DNA of 64,000 nt from Candidatus Thorarchaeota archaeon (GCA_011365025.1 RDOF01000008.1:1-64000); one strand, 5' to 3'; positions 8,718 through 18,731 are shown, numbered from the stretch's first letter. Numbers and translations are program-made. Notes: generated from the sequence alone by a model not told the origin.

Positions 8718-10379
8718 CTATTCACCAGCAAAGGGCCTGGTGATTGAATCTTCTTCTACTTGTGTTGGTCTGTGCTTTCCGCGCCATTCTTCAACCGGCT
8801 GAGCAAACTTCTTCTCGATCCGCGATCGATGAATAGTGTTCATTGTGCAGAATGGAACTATGCGACCATCAGGAACAGCATAGTTTACGTCACAATGCTG
8901 TATTCGTTCTAAGTCCAAGTTGTAGGGATCTTGGAAGTGCATCATTCCAATCATAATGACTCGGCGCATGAACTTCGCCAGAGAATCGTAGTCGCCTCGA
9001 TTCAAGAATGCGCTGAGCAAGTCCTTAAGGATGCCCTTTCTCTTGACGTGACGAATGCTTCCAGCGAGTTTCGCTTTTGCCCTTTTGCTTGCGCCTCTCT
9101 TCTCTTCAGCGTAGAGGTTGGATATATCCACTAGAATCTCTAGGAATTTATCGACATTAATGAGGTTCGTGATAGGCTCGTAGCTTCCATCTTCGTTGAT
9201 CCAGATGAACGTGGACATTCCGCAGGCGAAGTGCGTACTGAGCTCAAGTTCTGGAGTGCCCTTCATGAGACCCAAAGCACGGCCAACCGGCATCATCGCA
9301 GGGACTGGATACCAGACGTCTGCAGGTATCTTTCCACCGGTTTGCTCATCTATCAGATGTATGACATCAGGAATTGTGATGCGCATATCTTTGCGTGCAG
9401 CATGGTCAATGCGCCCAGTAATGCTGACTGGCTGGAAGTTAACACACCGAATGACATCACTATTCTCAACGGCATATTCAACGATGGCACCCACTTGGTC
9501 GTCGTTCACACCTCTAACAACAGTGGGAACGAGCACTATTGATTCCATGCCAAGTTCTCGCGCATTTTGAATGGCCTGCTTCTTTATGGGAAGAAGGTTG
9601 GTGCCCCTGGCGGCGATATACGGATCTGGTGTGACGCCATCAAACTGCATATACACCGTTGAGAGGCCAGCCTCGCGCAACTCCTGGAAGTATTCTTTGC
9701 TCTTCCCGATTCTAATGGCGTTGCTAGCAATCTGGACATGTCTGAACCCAAGTTCCTTGGCCCATTTGATGTACTGAGGTAAATGCTTGCTAACCGTGGG
9801 CTCGCCTCCAGCAAACTGCAGAGCCGGTGCAGGAACAGGCTCATTTCCCCTTAGATTCTTCATCATATCGAAGACTTCGTCAGGGGTAGGTTCGTAGACG
9901 GTACCGCCTTCTGCTGCAACAGCAAAGCAGATTGGACATCTCAAGTTACATCTGTTTGTAACATCAAGAAGTGCAAGAGCAGTGTGTGATTTGTGCTCTG
10001 GGCATTGACCGCAGTCCTCGGGACATCCCTTTACCGTTTCGGTTCGTGGATTGTCTAGGCCAACTGATTTGAACCACCATTTTGATGCTTCCTTGAACAT
10101 CTTAGCATCACCCCAATAAATGTCAATAAACTCGCCATGTTTTTCGCAAGTCTTCTTGTACATCACTTTGCCATCTTCTTCATAGAGCTCTGCGTCAATG
10201 ACGTTCACCTCATCGTTGCTCAAGAAGCACTCAGGGCAAATGGATTGGGTAGTATAGGGTAGTTGTCTTGGCGGATACTTTTCCACCTTAAATCTAGAAA
10301 ACCCTCCAGCTTTTTCATGAGTTATTGGTTCTGCTGGAACTGGCTTTACATCATCAGTTGCCATATTGTTACTCTCCAT
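8718..10379 (-). CDS. tes: Radical SAM protein, putative tetraether lipid synthase (Tes)
   Basis: 553 residues from the ATG at 10379. Around residue 45 is a Cys pair (ICPECF), then KTCEKHGEF, then a Cys cluster (GCPEDCGQCPEHKSH), then the radical SAM site CNLRCPIC (CxxxCxxC) preceded by LLDVTNR, and the AGGEPTVS segment. This order, with N-terminal zinc/iron-type Cys motifs before the SAM cluster and a long C-terminal half with ACGMSTF and CDVNYAVPDGRIVPFCTMN, matches my memory of the MJ0619/MA_1486 family, the archaeal tetraether synthase joining two phytanyl chains tail to tail. The assignment is by recall, not search; other MJ0619-like radical SAM enzymes are possible. Confidence 0.7.
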   Translation of the reverse strand: MESNNMATDDVKPVPAEPITHEKAGGFSRFKVEKYPPRQLPYTTQSICPECFLSNDEVNVIDAELYEEDGKVMYKKTCEKHGEFIDIYWGDAKMFKEASKWWFKSVGLDNPRTETVKGCPEDCGQCPEHKSHTALALLDVTNRCNLRCPICFAVAAEGGTVYEPTPDEVFDMMKNLRGNEPVPAPALQFAGGEPTVSKHLPQYIKWAKELGFRHVQIASNAIRIGKSKEYFQELREAGLSTVYMQFDGVTPDPYIAARGTNLLPIKKQAIQNARELGMESIVLVPTVVRGVNDDQVGAIVEYAVENSDVIRCVNFQPVSITGRIDHAARKDMRITIPDVIHLIDEQTGGKIPADVWYPVPAMMPVGRALGLMKGTPELELSTHFACGMSTFIWINEDGSYEPITNLINVDKFLEILVDISNLYAEEKRGASKRAKAKLAGSIRHVKRKGILKDLLSAFLNRGDYDSLAKFMRRVIMIGMMHFQDPYNLDLERIQHCDVNYAVPDGRIVPFCTMNTIHRSRIEKKFAQPVEEWRGKHRPTQVEEDSITRPFAGE

Positions 10380-10481
10380 AATCGCGAGATATAACCACCA
10401 CTGAAGCGGGTGGTATTCTAGCACAAGCCCGAGGAATTGGCAATATAACCTTTGTCCGAAGTCTCCGAGTATGAAAAGGGG

Positions 10482-10793
10482 TTAGGTTTCGGTCTCCTCC
10501 TGAAATAGAACGTACCTGTTTGCAAACCCACCGCGCTTATTCGACTTGTCTTTGCGGATTTCCTCGATTTTCCCCCACTCTACTCCTCTAATCTTGATAA
10601 GCTCATGAAGGACTTCAAGGAGGTCCCCGATTTCTTCGGTATCACCTGAGAGAAGCAATTCCTTGGCCTCTTCAACTGCTTTCTCTCGGAGCAGCAAATC
10701 AAGCTCCTCTATGGATGCAACCCTCACAACAGGCTCTATGCCCGTTGTCCTAATTATATCCGGAATCCTATCTCTAACTAGTTTCTCTGGCAA
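10482..10793 (-). CDS. MazG-like (phosphoribosyl-ATP pyrophosphohydrolase-like) protein
   Basis: 103 residues starting at a TTG with GAGAGGGG six bases before it. The opening KLVRDRIPDII and the EEAKELL...GDTEEIGDLLEVLHELI pattern (paired acidic residues on helices) are typical of short all-alpha NTP pyrophosphatases of the MazG superfamily. Members hydrolyse non-canonical or excess nucleoside triphosphates to monophosphate and PPi. It lies 21 bases after the upstream hypothetical gene, likely one operon. Substrate unknown. Confidence 0.8.
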   Translation of the reverse strand: MPEKLVRDRIPDIIRTTGIEPVVRVASIEELDLLLREKAVEEAKELLLSGDTEEIGDLLEVLHELIKIRGVEWGKIEEIRKDKSNKRGGFANRYVLFQEETET

Positions 10794-10814
10794 ATCAGCC
10801 CCTCTCCGAAAATG

Positions 10815-11486
10815 CTACCTCAAAGCAAGAGCTACCTCAATGTGGGGGCGTGCCGCTTCGATGAATTGATTAACTGCCTGCACTAAATCCAAGGGCAAAT
10901 CATCGCTCCATGGCTCATTCGCATCGCGCGGAATGGAGTCCTTCATCGAGTCAAAAGGAAGATATCTTGGTTTGAAGGTATCATCAATAGACACAGTCCC
11001 AATCCATTGACCACCGTGTACAATTTCATAGGATGGCAGAAATTTCGCAAGGCCATTGGGGACAATGGCATTCCAGAAGAAGGACATCCCATTGAATTGG
11101 CCCGGTTTTCCAAGGCCAATGGTGTACGTATCCAAAGTTGCTTTTGCAGTAGCCAAGCTGTAGAGAATTCCTATGCGGCAGTTTAGACACTGATTAAACT
11201 CGATGCCATCTCCAGAAGTCTTTACATATGCAATTCCGTTCTTCTCGATGTTATCATCGTTGCAATGAACGCATAGGTTCATGCCCCAACGCACTTCAAC
11301 ATGTTCGCTGAAGGGGCCTCCTAGAAATCTGTTGACCGCCCCTTGAAAAGCAGCTTTCACTTTGTCTTCCCCTTCTGCTTCCATTTTGGCGCGTATAGCA
11401 GTGAAGACCTCCAAGAGATCTTGCCATAGAACATTGAGAATCATATCAGCAAGCTGGTCAAGTGATCTGTCTTCAATAGAACTCAT
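10815..11486 (-). CDS. Hypothetical protein with two CxxC motifs
   Basis: 223 residues from the ATG at 11486 (MSSIEDRSLDQL). Two Cys pairs, CVHC near residue 73 and CLNC about 30 residues later, could hold one zinc ion. The N-terminal 60 residues are helical and the C-terminal end (LDLVQAVNQFIEAARPHIEVAL) is helical too. I do not recognise a family. Probably co-transcribed with the MazG-like gene. Confidence 0.65.
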   Translation of the reverse strand: MSSIEDRSLDQLADMILNVLWQDLLEVFTAIRAKMEAEGEDKVKAAFQGAVNRFLGGPFSEHVEVRWGMNLCVHCNDDNIEKNGIAYVKTSGDGIEFNQCLNCRIGILYSLATAKATLDTYTIGLGKPGQFNGMSFFWNAIVPNGLAKFLPSYEIVHGGQWIGTVSIDDTFKPRYLPFDSMKDSIPRDANEPWSDDLPLDLVQAVNQFIEAARPHIEVALALR

Positions 11487-11792
11487 TGATACCACCAAAG
11501 GGAAAACAGCTTATCGGAAGTGCAACACGCTCACAGGCAATTAAGTGTTGGTCGTGTTGAGTCGGTTAGTCAAAGTAAACGGGGACTATGGTTAACTTAT
11601 TCTAGCCTAAGGTTTTTAACTGAGTCAGAAACCAGAATGAAAAGAGCACAAACAGGAGATAACAGGATGGATTGCCAAATTCACTAATCTGGAGAATGCA
11701 TGGCAGTCCGCTCCATTGGTAGCACACCAACTCCCATTTGTTCTAGGACACCCTTTTGGCTACAGATTAGTGCATTGCAAGAGGAGACCATC
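11487..11792. other. Intergenic region and long leader before ileS
   Basis: 306 bases between divergent genes. A possible + strand BRE/TATA-like stretch (TTTTTAAC) lies near 11613-11620, which would leave an untranslated leader of about 150 bases before IleRS. A small hairpin TTGGT-AGCAC-ACCAA sits at 11716-11730. The frame running through 11700 is in phase with IleRS, but GAGGAG at 11781-11786 favours the ATG at 11793. Confidence 0.35.
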
Positions 11793-14700
11793 ATGAAGCC
11801 ACTGGAAAAGCGATATGAACCATCTGAAGTGGAAAAGGAAGTTCTTGAGTTCTGGGAAGAAGACAACATCTGCCAAAAGGTGGTTGAATTCAGGAAAGCA
11901 GGACCGGATTGGAATTTCCTTGAAGGGCCGCCAACTACCAACGGATTCATGCATGTAGGCCATGCAAGAGGGCGTGCAATGAAGGACGCACAAATCCGAT
12001 ACATGACCATGAAGGGTTACAATGTCTGGCGTCGCGGCGGATGGGACATGCAAGGACTTCCTGTGGAGCTTGAGGTCGAAAGGAACGAAGGTATAGAAGA
12101 GAAGGGGCTTATTGGCTCCGAAATCGGGCTTGATGCTTTCGTCCAGAAGTGTAAGGAACTGGTTGACTTCTACTTAGATAGATGGGTCAAGGATTCTGTA
12201 AGACTTGGCCTCTGGCTTGACTATGAAACGGCCTATGAAACCAGAAGAGATGACTACATAGAACATGTATGGTCTTTTCTCAAACTTGCAAGCGAGAAAG
12301 GACTACTTGGAAGGGGATACAGAGTCAATCCCATGTGTCCTAGATGCGTTACTGCACTATCCGGGCATGAGGTTTCTCAAGGGTATGCCTCCAAGGTAGA
12401 TCCATCAATATATGTGAAATTCAAACTTGTTGGAAAAGACACCGAGTTCTTGGTCATATGGACCACAACTCCCTTTACGCTAATCTCCAACGAAATGGTT
12501 TCTGTTCACCCGGACTACGATTACGTAAGAGTGAAAGTGAAGGACGAAGAGTGGTGGATTGTGGAGGACTTGGTTAAAGCAGTCCTAGCAAAGGCCGGTG
12601 TGGACTCCTATGAAGTGCTCGAAACGATCAAGGGCAAGAAGATGCTTGGATGGAAGTACGAACACCCATTCAAAGATGAAGTTCCTTGGCACCAAGAACA
12701 CAATGAGAAGTATATGCATGCAGTAGTTACAGGAAAGCACGTGACTGTGGAAGATGGAACAGGGCTTGTTCATACCGCGCCTGGATTTGGCCCCGATGAC
12801 TTCGAAGTTGGACGAGAGTTTGATGTTCCGGTTCTTGCACCAGTTACGAATCAAGGGCTCTTCACAGAAGAGGTTCCTATGTTCGAGGGAAAATATGTGT
12901 TCGACACCAATGACATCGTTCCGGAACTTCTTGATGATAAGGGCCTCTTGGTGCTTGAAGAAACAATAGAGCACGAGTATCCGCATTGCTGGCGCTGTGA
13001 CACTCCTCTCATCTACTTGGCAGATAAGAATCAATGGTTCCTTAGAATGGAAGGGGTCCGTGAGAAATTAGTGGACTTGAATAGCAAAGTGGATTGGACT
13101 CCGGACTGGGCTGGAACCGGACGCTTTGGAGATTGGTTGGCTAACGCTGATGATTGGTGTATATCCCGATCTCGGGTTTGGGGTTCGCCCCTCCCAGTAT
13201 GGGTATGTGACGAATGCAGCTCAGAGGTAGTGGTTGGTTCAAGAAGAGAGCTACGTGACCGCGCTCTTGAGTTCCCTGAGGAATTTGAGATGCATAAGCC
13301 ATGGGTTGACCGAGTTGTGTTAAAATGCGAGAAGTGTGGCGGCAGAATGCACAGAGAGTCTTTTGTGACCGACTGCTGGCTCGACTCGGGAATGGCACAT
13401 ACAGCAAGCGTGGACTATCTGAAAGACCCTCAGCTGTTCAAGAGGCTATTCCCCTATGATTTCATAACTGAAGCAGTGGATCAGTCCCGCGGATGGTTCT
13501 ACAGTCTCCATTATACATCAGTAGTAATGCATGGTTCTGTCTCCTTCAAAGCATGTGTAAGTCAGGAACATGTTCTTGACGAGGATGGCGGCAAAATGAG
13601 TAAGTCCAAGGGAAACGTGGTTTGGGCACAGGATGCACTCGAGGCGGTGAGCGCGGACCCCTTTAGGCTCTTTATGCTGACAAGGGCTGCATCTTGGTCC
13701 AGGATGAACTACGTTCCAAAGGAGATAGAGCTGACACGGAAGAAACTGGATGTTCTCTGGAATGTCGTGCTTTTCTCTGATACGTACATGGATCTTGATG
13801 ACTTCGAATTTGACGAAAAGCGGCTGATGAAGAGCCTCAAGGAGGCAGAACTTGAAGACAAATGGCTACTCTCGCGCATACAGAGTGTTGTCAACGATTA
13901 TCATGCATACATGGAGAAATACCTGTGGCATCATGCAGGACGGCACCTCCTCGAGTTCATAACAGAGGACTTTAGCAGAGTGTATCTTCCTCTTGTTAAG
14001 AAAAGAGTCTGGCTCGATAGCGAAGACCCGAAGAAAGTCATGGCCTATGATGTCATGTACTACACTTTGAGCACACTCGTGAAATGCCTTAATCCGTTCA
14101 CTCCTTTCTTGGCGGAGAAGATATTCAAGAGTTTTCTTAGCAAATATGACTCAGGTGTTCAAGAGTCAGTGAACATGCAGGATATGCCCGAAGCTGATGG
14201 AAAGCTCATGGATTCAGAAATAGAAGCAACCTTTGACGTCCTTCAGGAACTGAGAAGCGCGGCAAGTCACGCGAGAAACAAGAAAGGCGTAAAGCTGAGA
14301 CATCCTGTAGCGAGGGTAGTACTTGTTCCCGCATCAAAAGAAATAGCGAAGCGTGCTGATTCATTGACGGACCTACTCAAGGATGACCTCAATACTCGAG
14401 AGTTTGAGATTCATGAAACGGATGTATTGGCAGGATTTGTGAAACTCAAAGTAAAGCCAAACTACAAGTCACTGGGCCCGAAACTGAAAAGCGAGATGAA
14501 GAGATTCGTTGAAGCACTGGAGAAGGCGGATGCTTCAAAGCTGAGAGAAGAGCTCGAAAGCGGAAAGACCACGTTCAAACTTGGTAAAACTCCAGTCGAA
14601 TTGGAATCTGGAGATCTGGAGTTTGAGGAGAGCATGCCCGAGCATCTTAGTCAAGCAGAGAGCAAAGTAGGGAAGGTATACGTCGACATAACTAGAACCA

Positions 14701-14990
14701 AGGAACTTGAAGCAGAAGGATTGGTTCGGGATGTTACACGAAGGGTGCAAGTGATGAGGAAGGAACTTGACCTGAATGTGGAGCAGCAAATAGACGTGGC
14801 TCTCCAATTCTCTGACGACGAATCAGTTGAGTTAGTGAAGATGTTTGAGGAGTATCTCGGAACTGAAACTCGGGCTGACTCCCTTGATATCCTTGGGCCA
14901 GAGGACAAGGCACCCTGGAAATCATTTAGGCATGTTAAAGAGTGGGAAATCGATGAGCTTAAACTGAAAGTGGGAATGAGTCCCAAATAG
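11793..14990 (+). CDS. ileS: Isoleucyl-tRNA synthetase
   Basis: 1065 residues, normal for archaeal/eukaryotic-type IleRS. The start is the ATG at 11793 with GAGGAG 6 bases upstream. The class I HIGH motif appears as HVGH in PPTTNGFMHVGHARGR and the KMSKS loop as KMSKSKGN. The editing (CP1) domain includes VIWTTTPFTL and the DGTGLVHTAPGFGPDDF segment; zinc-type Cys pairs (CDECSS, CEKCGG) lie before the catalytic C-terminal half, followed by the anticodon-binding domain. It charges tRNA-Ile and edits mis-activated Val. Its stop is only 4 bases from the convergent M20 peptidase stop. Confidence 0.97.
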   Translation: MKPLEKRYEPSEVEKEVLEFWEEDNICQKVVEFRKAGPDWNFLEGPPTTNGFMHVGHARGRAMKDAQIRYMTMKGYNVWRRGGWDMQGLPVELEVERNEGIEEKGLIGSEIGLDAFVQKCKELVDFYLDRWVKDSVRLGLWLDYETAYETRRDDYIEHVWSFLKLASEKGLLGRGYRVNPMCPRCVTALSGHEVSQGYASKVDPSIYVKFKLVGKDTEFLVIWTTTPFTLISNEMVSVHPDYDYVRVKVKDEEWWIVEDLVKAVLAKAGVDSYEVLETIKGKKMLGWKYEHPFKDEVPWHQEHNEKYMHAVVTGKHVTVEDGTGLVHTAPGFGPDDFEVGREFDVPVLAPVTNQGLFTEEVPMFEGKYVFDTNDIVPELLDDKGLLVLEETIEHEYPHCWRCDTPLIYLADKNQWFLRMEGVREKLVDLNSKVDWTPDWAGTGRFGDWLANADDWCISRSRVWGSPLPVWVCDECSSEVVVGSRRELRDRALEFPEEFEMHKPWVDRVVLKCEKCGGRMHRESFVTDCWLDSGMAHTASVDYLKDPQLFKRLFPYDFITEAVDQSRGWFYSLHYTSVVMHGSVSFKACVSQEHVLDEDGGKMSKSKGNVVWAQDALEAVSADPFRLFMLTRAASWSRMNYVPKEIELTRKKLDVLWNVVLFSDTYMDLDDFEFDEKRLMKSLKEAELEDKWLLSRIQSVVNDYHAYMEKYLWHHAGRHLLEFITEDFSRVYLPLVKKRVWLDSEDPKKVMAYDVMYYTLSTLVKCLNPFTPFLAEKIFKSFLSKYDSGVQESVNMQDMPEADGKLMDSEIEATFDVLQELRSAASHARNKKGVKLRHPVARVVLVPASKEIAKRADSLTDLLKDDLNTREFEIHETDVLAGFVKLKVKPNYKSLGPKLKSEMKRFVEALEKADASKLREELESGKTTFKLGKTPVELESGDLEFEESMPEHLSQAESKVGKVYVDITRTKELEAEGLVRDVTRRVQVMRKELDLNVEQQIDVALQFSDDESVELVKMFEEYLGTETRADSLDILGPEDKAPWKSFRHVKEWEIDELKLKVGMSPK

Positions 14991-14994
14991 AGGT

Positions 14995-16326
14995 CTAGAG
15001 GCCTTCTGGGTTACGGACTAGGACATCAATCAAGGTGTGGAAGAATTTAGCGTTCTGTTGTATGGAGGAGAGCGAAACCCATTCATTTGGTCCGTGCAAG
15101 TTGGCTCCACGAGGACCAAAGTCAAACAGCTGGGTCCTATCGCCCGCAAAGAAGCGGGAATCAGATGCTCCAAAACCCTCCAATAGATAGACTGGTATTT
15201 TTTCCTTCTTCAGGGCCCATTTTGCTGCACGTATGAGCTTACAGTCAGGGTCAGCTTCAACAAACCCTGCGCCCCTCTCGGTTCGCAGCGAGAAGAGTTC
15301 TACTCTCTCACCTATTGCTGCACGTATGGATTCTTCAACGGCCTCATGGTCATTCGTCATGGCACGGATATCGCAATAAAGACTCCACAGATCGTCCTCC
15401 AAGGCAAGGAGATTTGGCGAGATGATTTTTCCTCTCTCCGAATGAAATGTGGGGAATGCAGCCTGCGAAATTGCCAGAAGAGTTTGCATCATTGCAGTCA
15501 AGTTCTGATCGTATTCAACCTCATTTGCAGAGTCATCAGGATTTACAAGGACAAGTTCCACCCAATCAGGAACAACATTGGATTTTATGAAGGAACCCCG
15601 GATGCTTTTCACCTTCACTGATGGGTTAAGGTCCAAGTACTTCGAAGCAGCAAGCATGGCATGACGGTCCACGCCGGGACGCATGTAGGCTGAATGGCGT
15701 GACTCAGTTAGGTAGGTCTCAGTTTCAAAGCGTATTGTTTCTTCTGTTCCCCGAAGGGCTGCTAGTGACTGCTTGAACTTGATGAAGGTTGGTAGAATGT
15801 TTCTTCTTCTGTGAATTATCTGCTGATCGACACCATCGCATATGACAAGATAGTCAGGGTAAAGACCTTGCTTTCGAAGGTAATCCACCAAGAAACCGGC
15901 ACCTTTGCTACCTCCTATCTCCTCGTCACCTGTCGCCGCAATCATTATGCAGCATTCTGGGCTTGTCTTCTCAAGCATCTCTGCCAATAGGAACAGGGTG
16001 AGAACTGCACCCTTGTCATCGGCAGTTCCGCGCCCGTACATTCTATCGCCCTCTACCTTGAGCTTAAAGGGATCTGACTTCCACTTGTCGCCTACGGGAA
16101 CGACATCAAAATGGGCAAGAAAGAGGATTTTGAAGGCGCCTTGTCCTCTTCTACCAAACGCTGTGTATACACCTCGGTTTTCAATGAGCTCGGTCATGAA
16201 ACCAAGCTCCTCTAGCTTTCGAGCAATGTATGCAGGACAATCGGAAGAAGGCATTTTCTCAGGAGGAAAGCTAATTGTGTCAAACTCGATGAGACGTTTC
16301 ATCTCTTCTACAGGGTCAATCGGCAT
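14995..16326 (-). CDS. M20-family metallopeptidase/deacylase (ArgE/DapE-like)
   Basis: 443 residues. Di-zinc ligands typical of M20 are visible: LAHFDVVPVG (His-x-Asp), YGRGTADDKGAV (Asp bridging), and ATGDEEIGGSKG (general-base Glu plus Glu ligand). The C-terminal end has LHGPNEWV, which carries the final His ligand. The family includes acetylornithine deacetylase, succinyl-diaminopimelate desuccinylase and carboxypeptidases; the actual substrate cannot be chosen. It stands alone between two convergent or tandem housekeeping genes. Confidence 0.87.
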   Translation of the reverse strand: MPIDPVEEMKRLIEFDTISFPPEKMPSSDCPAYIARKLEELGFMTELIENRGVYTAFGRRGQGAFKILFLAHFDVVPVGDKWKSDPFKLKVEGDRMYGRGTADDKGAVLTLFLLAEMLEKTSPECCIMIAATGDEEIGGSKGAGFLVDYLRKQGLYPDYLVICDGVDQQIIHRRRNILPTFIKFKQSLAALRGTEETIRFETETYLTESRHSAYMRPGVDRHAMLAASKYLDLNPSVKVKSIRGSFIKSNVVPDWVELVLVNPDDSANEVEYDQNLTAMMQTLLAISQAAFPTFHSERGKIISPNLLALEDDLWSLYCDIRAMTNDHEAVEESIRAAIGERVELFSLRTERGAGFVEADPDCKLIRAAKWALKKEKIPVYLLEGFGASDSRFFAGDRTQLFDFGPRGANLHGPNEWVSLSSIQQNAKFFHTLIDVLVRNPEGL

Positions 16327-16455
16327 TATCGGTCACCTCAATTAGACCAAAAGTACGTGAAATACCCATCGGCAATATGCACTGAAAGCGATAATTGGAT
16401 GAAAGAAAAGGAGAAGAGCGATGCCAAACCGGCACCACTCATATCACTGACTCAA

Positions 16456-18669
16456 TTAGGTTCGCCTGTAGACATACCTACTCCATGAACTTAACGAAGG
16501 CATCTCCTCAGGCATTCCCTTCCTCTTGCGAATCTCAAGAATCTTCTCTTCCTGCATATTGCCTGGAAGAGGCTCAAATCCCCTGAACTCGTAGCCGAAG
16601 AAGCTTCTTCCTGCAGTTGCACTTCTGAACTCATCTGCAATGCCTATTGTTTCAGCAGTAGGAAGAGTGCCTTTGATGGTCACAGTGTCTTCCTCTGATT
16701 CAATGGTAAGAATCTGACCTCTGTGCCCAGTTAGCACCTTGATAATTCCCCCTTGAGTATCAGTAGGCGTCTTAATGTCAGCGTTCAGAATTGGCTCATA
16801 GAGTCCAGCCTTGGCGGTCAGGAAGCTCATGTTGAGTCCAGAGCTAGTCATCGTGGCAACTTCGTTGTAGCCCGTGTGAGCTGGGTCAGTGTGCACAGTT
16901 GAATCTGTAAGAACTACTTTCACACCCATAATTGGCTCTCGAGCCAATGGTCCTTGATCGATGAACTCTCGGAAGGTGGTCTGTAGATAGGAGAAGATTC
17001 TCTCGAACCGCTGCACCCCACTCATTGCGTCAACGAGCATCGAGGACTCGTAGATGTCCAAGATTTTCCTTGCTTCCTTGGCATCCCATCCAGCCTCATC
17101 ACGAAGGATTTGCGCTCTGTCCCGAGCATTCTGGTCAGCAGTGATTCTCTTCTTCTTGATCAATTCAACTGTCTTGTCATCCAGAGGCTCGATGTAAAGC
17201 CTGAGCCTATTGTGACCGTTGGGTGATTTTGTATGGAATTCGTCACCAACACCAATAATCTTCTCACGATAGACGATAATTGGTTCGGAAATCTTGATTG
17301 GAACCTGTTCATGAATGCGCTTGGTCAGAATTTCAATCTGAAGAGGGTCAATTCCATCAAGTCGATATTCACCCGATTCCTTGTCATGTATGAACCTGGC
17401 TGTAGGATCAGCCATAATCCACTTTGAAACCACTTCACCAAGCTTGGCGATGTCTTGGGGGTCTATTGGCTTGATGCTTCTGCTCACGACAGGTTCACTA
17501 ACATATTCGATTGCTTCAAATCCTGGCATGTCAGAGCCGGGTTCAACGAAAGTTTCACCGGAAGGACAGATGAAGCCAAACACTGAGAACAGGTTACCTG
17601 CAGGTACTTCATCCATTGGCAGAATGTCAGTGATTTCTTGGACTCCCAGACGCTTCACTGTGACATTCTGTTTCATGTTGACGAGCTGAATTGTTTGACC
17701 AGATTTTACAGTACCGGAGAATATACGACCAATGAGGGTGGGTCGTTTGCTCTTCGGGTCCACGAATATCTTGGTTATCATACCGAGAAGTGGGCCTTTT
17801 GGATCACATGCAAGAAGTGCCTTACCTGCCGGACTTTCAAGATCTCCTTTCCAGATACGAGGTATCTTGTATTTCTGAGCTGTTTCTGGATCTGGGAGAT
17901 GATGTACAATCATTTCAAGTAGCGCGTCATCAAGGGGTAGGTTTTCTCTCAGCCATTTTTCGTCCCCTTCGTTGTATTTCTCGAATACAACAATTGGCTC
18001 AATGCCCTTCTTCTCAAGGGTCTTCATTGTGAAAGCCCAACCGGTCTTGGCACTGCCAATAGCAATGCTACCATCTCTGAAATCCACTCGCCATTCCTTA
18101 GCATACTGAGGCGGGGCAACTTTCTTAATTAGCGCATTGACCTTGGCCATGATGACATCGATGCGCTCGTATACCTTCTTTGGTGGCAGTTTCAGCTCGT
18201 TAATCAGGCGGTCTACCTTGTTCACAAAGAGAACAGGCTTGCACGCTTCGCCACCAACAGCCAAGCGAATGTTTGTCTCCGTCTGTGTCATGACTCCCTC
18301 AAGTGCATCAACCAAGATTACTGCACCATCACTGGCACGAAGTGCTCGTGAAACCTCACCTGTGAATGAAAGGTGTCCGGGAGTGTCGGAGAGCTGCACC
18401 AAGTACTCCTCTCCATCAACTTCGAAGTTAAGCATCACCACTGAAGTAAAGATGGTGATACCACGTTCTTGTTCCTCTTCATCACTATCAGTCATTAGTG
18501 CTTGGCCTGCGGCAGCATCACTCATGAGGCCAGCACGACGCATTAGATAGTCGGTGGTTGTGGTCTTTCCGTGGTCAATATGAGCACTGATTGATATAAT
18601 CCTCTTATGCTTGAAATCATTACTCATTATCAAGCGTTTAATTTGCTCTGGCTCTTTCACTTTAACCAT
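16456..18669 (-). CDS. Elongation factor 2 (or EF-2 paralogue) with atypical diphthamide loop
   Basis: Translocation GTPase, 737 residues, normal length. G1 is AHIDHGKTT, G3 DTPGH, G4 NKVD, and the switch I region reads EEEQERGITIF. Domain IV carries the loop VHTDPAHTGYNE, where canonical archaeal EF-2 has LHEDAIHRGPAQ: the His that becomes diphthamide is kept (about residue 598, codon 16876-16878), but the following Arg is Thr and the Gln is Glu. Asgard archaea are known to carry EF-2 paralogues with changed diphthamide motifs, so this may be that paralogue. The C-terminus (RKRKGMPEEMPS) is near-canonical. A good TATA box and GGTGATG ribosome site precede the ATG. Confidence 0.9.
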   Translation of the reverse strand: MVKVKEPEQIKRLIMSNDFKHKRIISISAHIDHGKTTTTDYLMRRAGLMSDAAAGQALMTDSDEEEQERGITIFTSVVMLNFEVDGEEYLVQLSDTPGHLSFTGEVSRALRASDGAVILVDALEGVMTQTETNIRLAVGGEACKPVLFVNKVDRLINELKLPPKKVYERIDVIMAKVNALIKKVAPPQYAKEWRVDFRDGSIAIGSAKTGWAFTMKTLEKKGIEPIVVFEKYNEGDEKWLRENLPLDDALLEMIVHHLPDPETAQKYKIPRIWKGDLESPAGKALLACDPKGPLLGMITKIFVDPKSKRPTLIGRIFSGTVKSGQTIQLVNMKQNVTVKRLGVQEITDILPMDEVPAGNLFSVFGFICPSGETFVEPGSDMPGFEAIEYVSEPVVSRSIKPIDPQDIAKLGEVVSKWIMADPTARFIHDKESGEYRLDGIDPLQIEILTKRIHEQVPIKISEPIIVYREKIIGVGDEFHTKSPNGHNRLRLYIEPLDDKTVELIKKKRITADQNARDRAQILRDEAGWDAKEARKILDIYESSMLVDAMSGVQRFERIFSYLQTTFREFIDQGPLAREPIMGVKVVLTDSTVHTDPAHTGYNEVATMTSSGLNMSFLTAKAGLYEPILNADIKTPTDTQGGIIKVLTGHRGQILTIESEEDTVTIKGTLPTAETIGIADEFRSATAGRSFFGYEFRGFEPLPGNMQEEKILEIRKRKGMPEEMPSLSSWSRYVYRRT

Positions 18670-18721
18670 TTGTCATCATCACCTGGCTCCGCCGTCTATT
18701 GGTCTATCACGACCTAGGTTT

Positions 18722-18731
18722 TTGATATAGT
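18722..18731 (-). promoter_or_regulatory. TATA box of the EF-2 gene
   Basis: Minus-strand ACTATATCAA sits about 53-62 bases before the EF-2 ATG, which would place transcription start near 18697. An AGGTGATG ribosome-binding site then lies just before the ATG. Confidence 0.5.
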
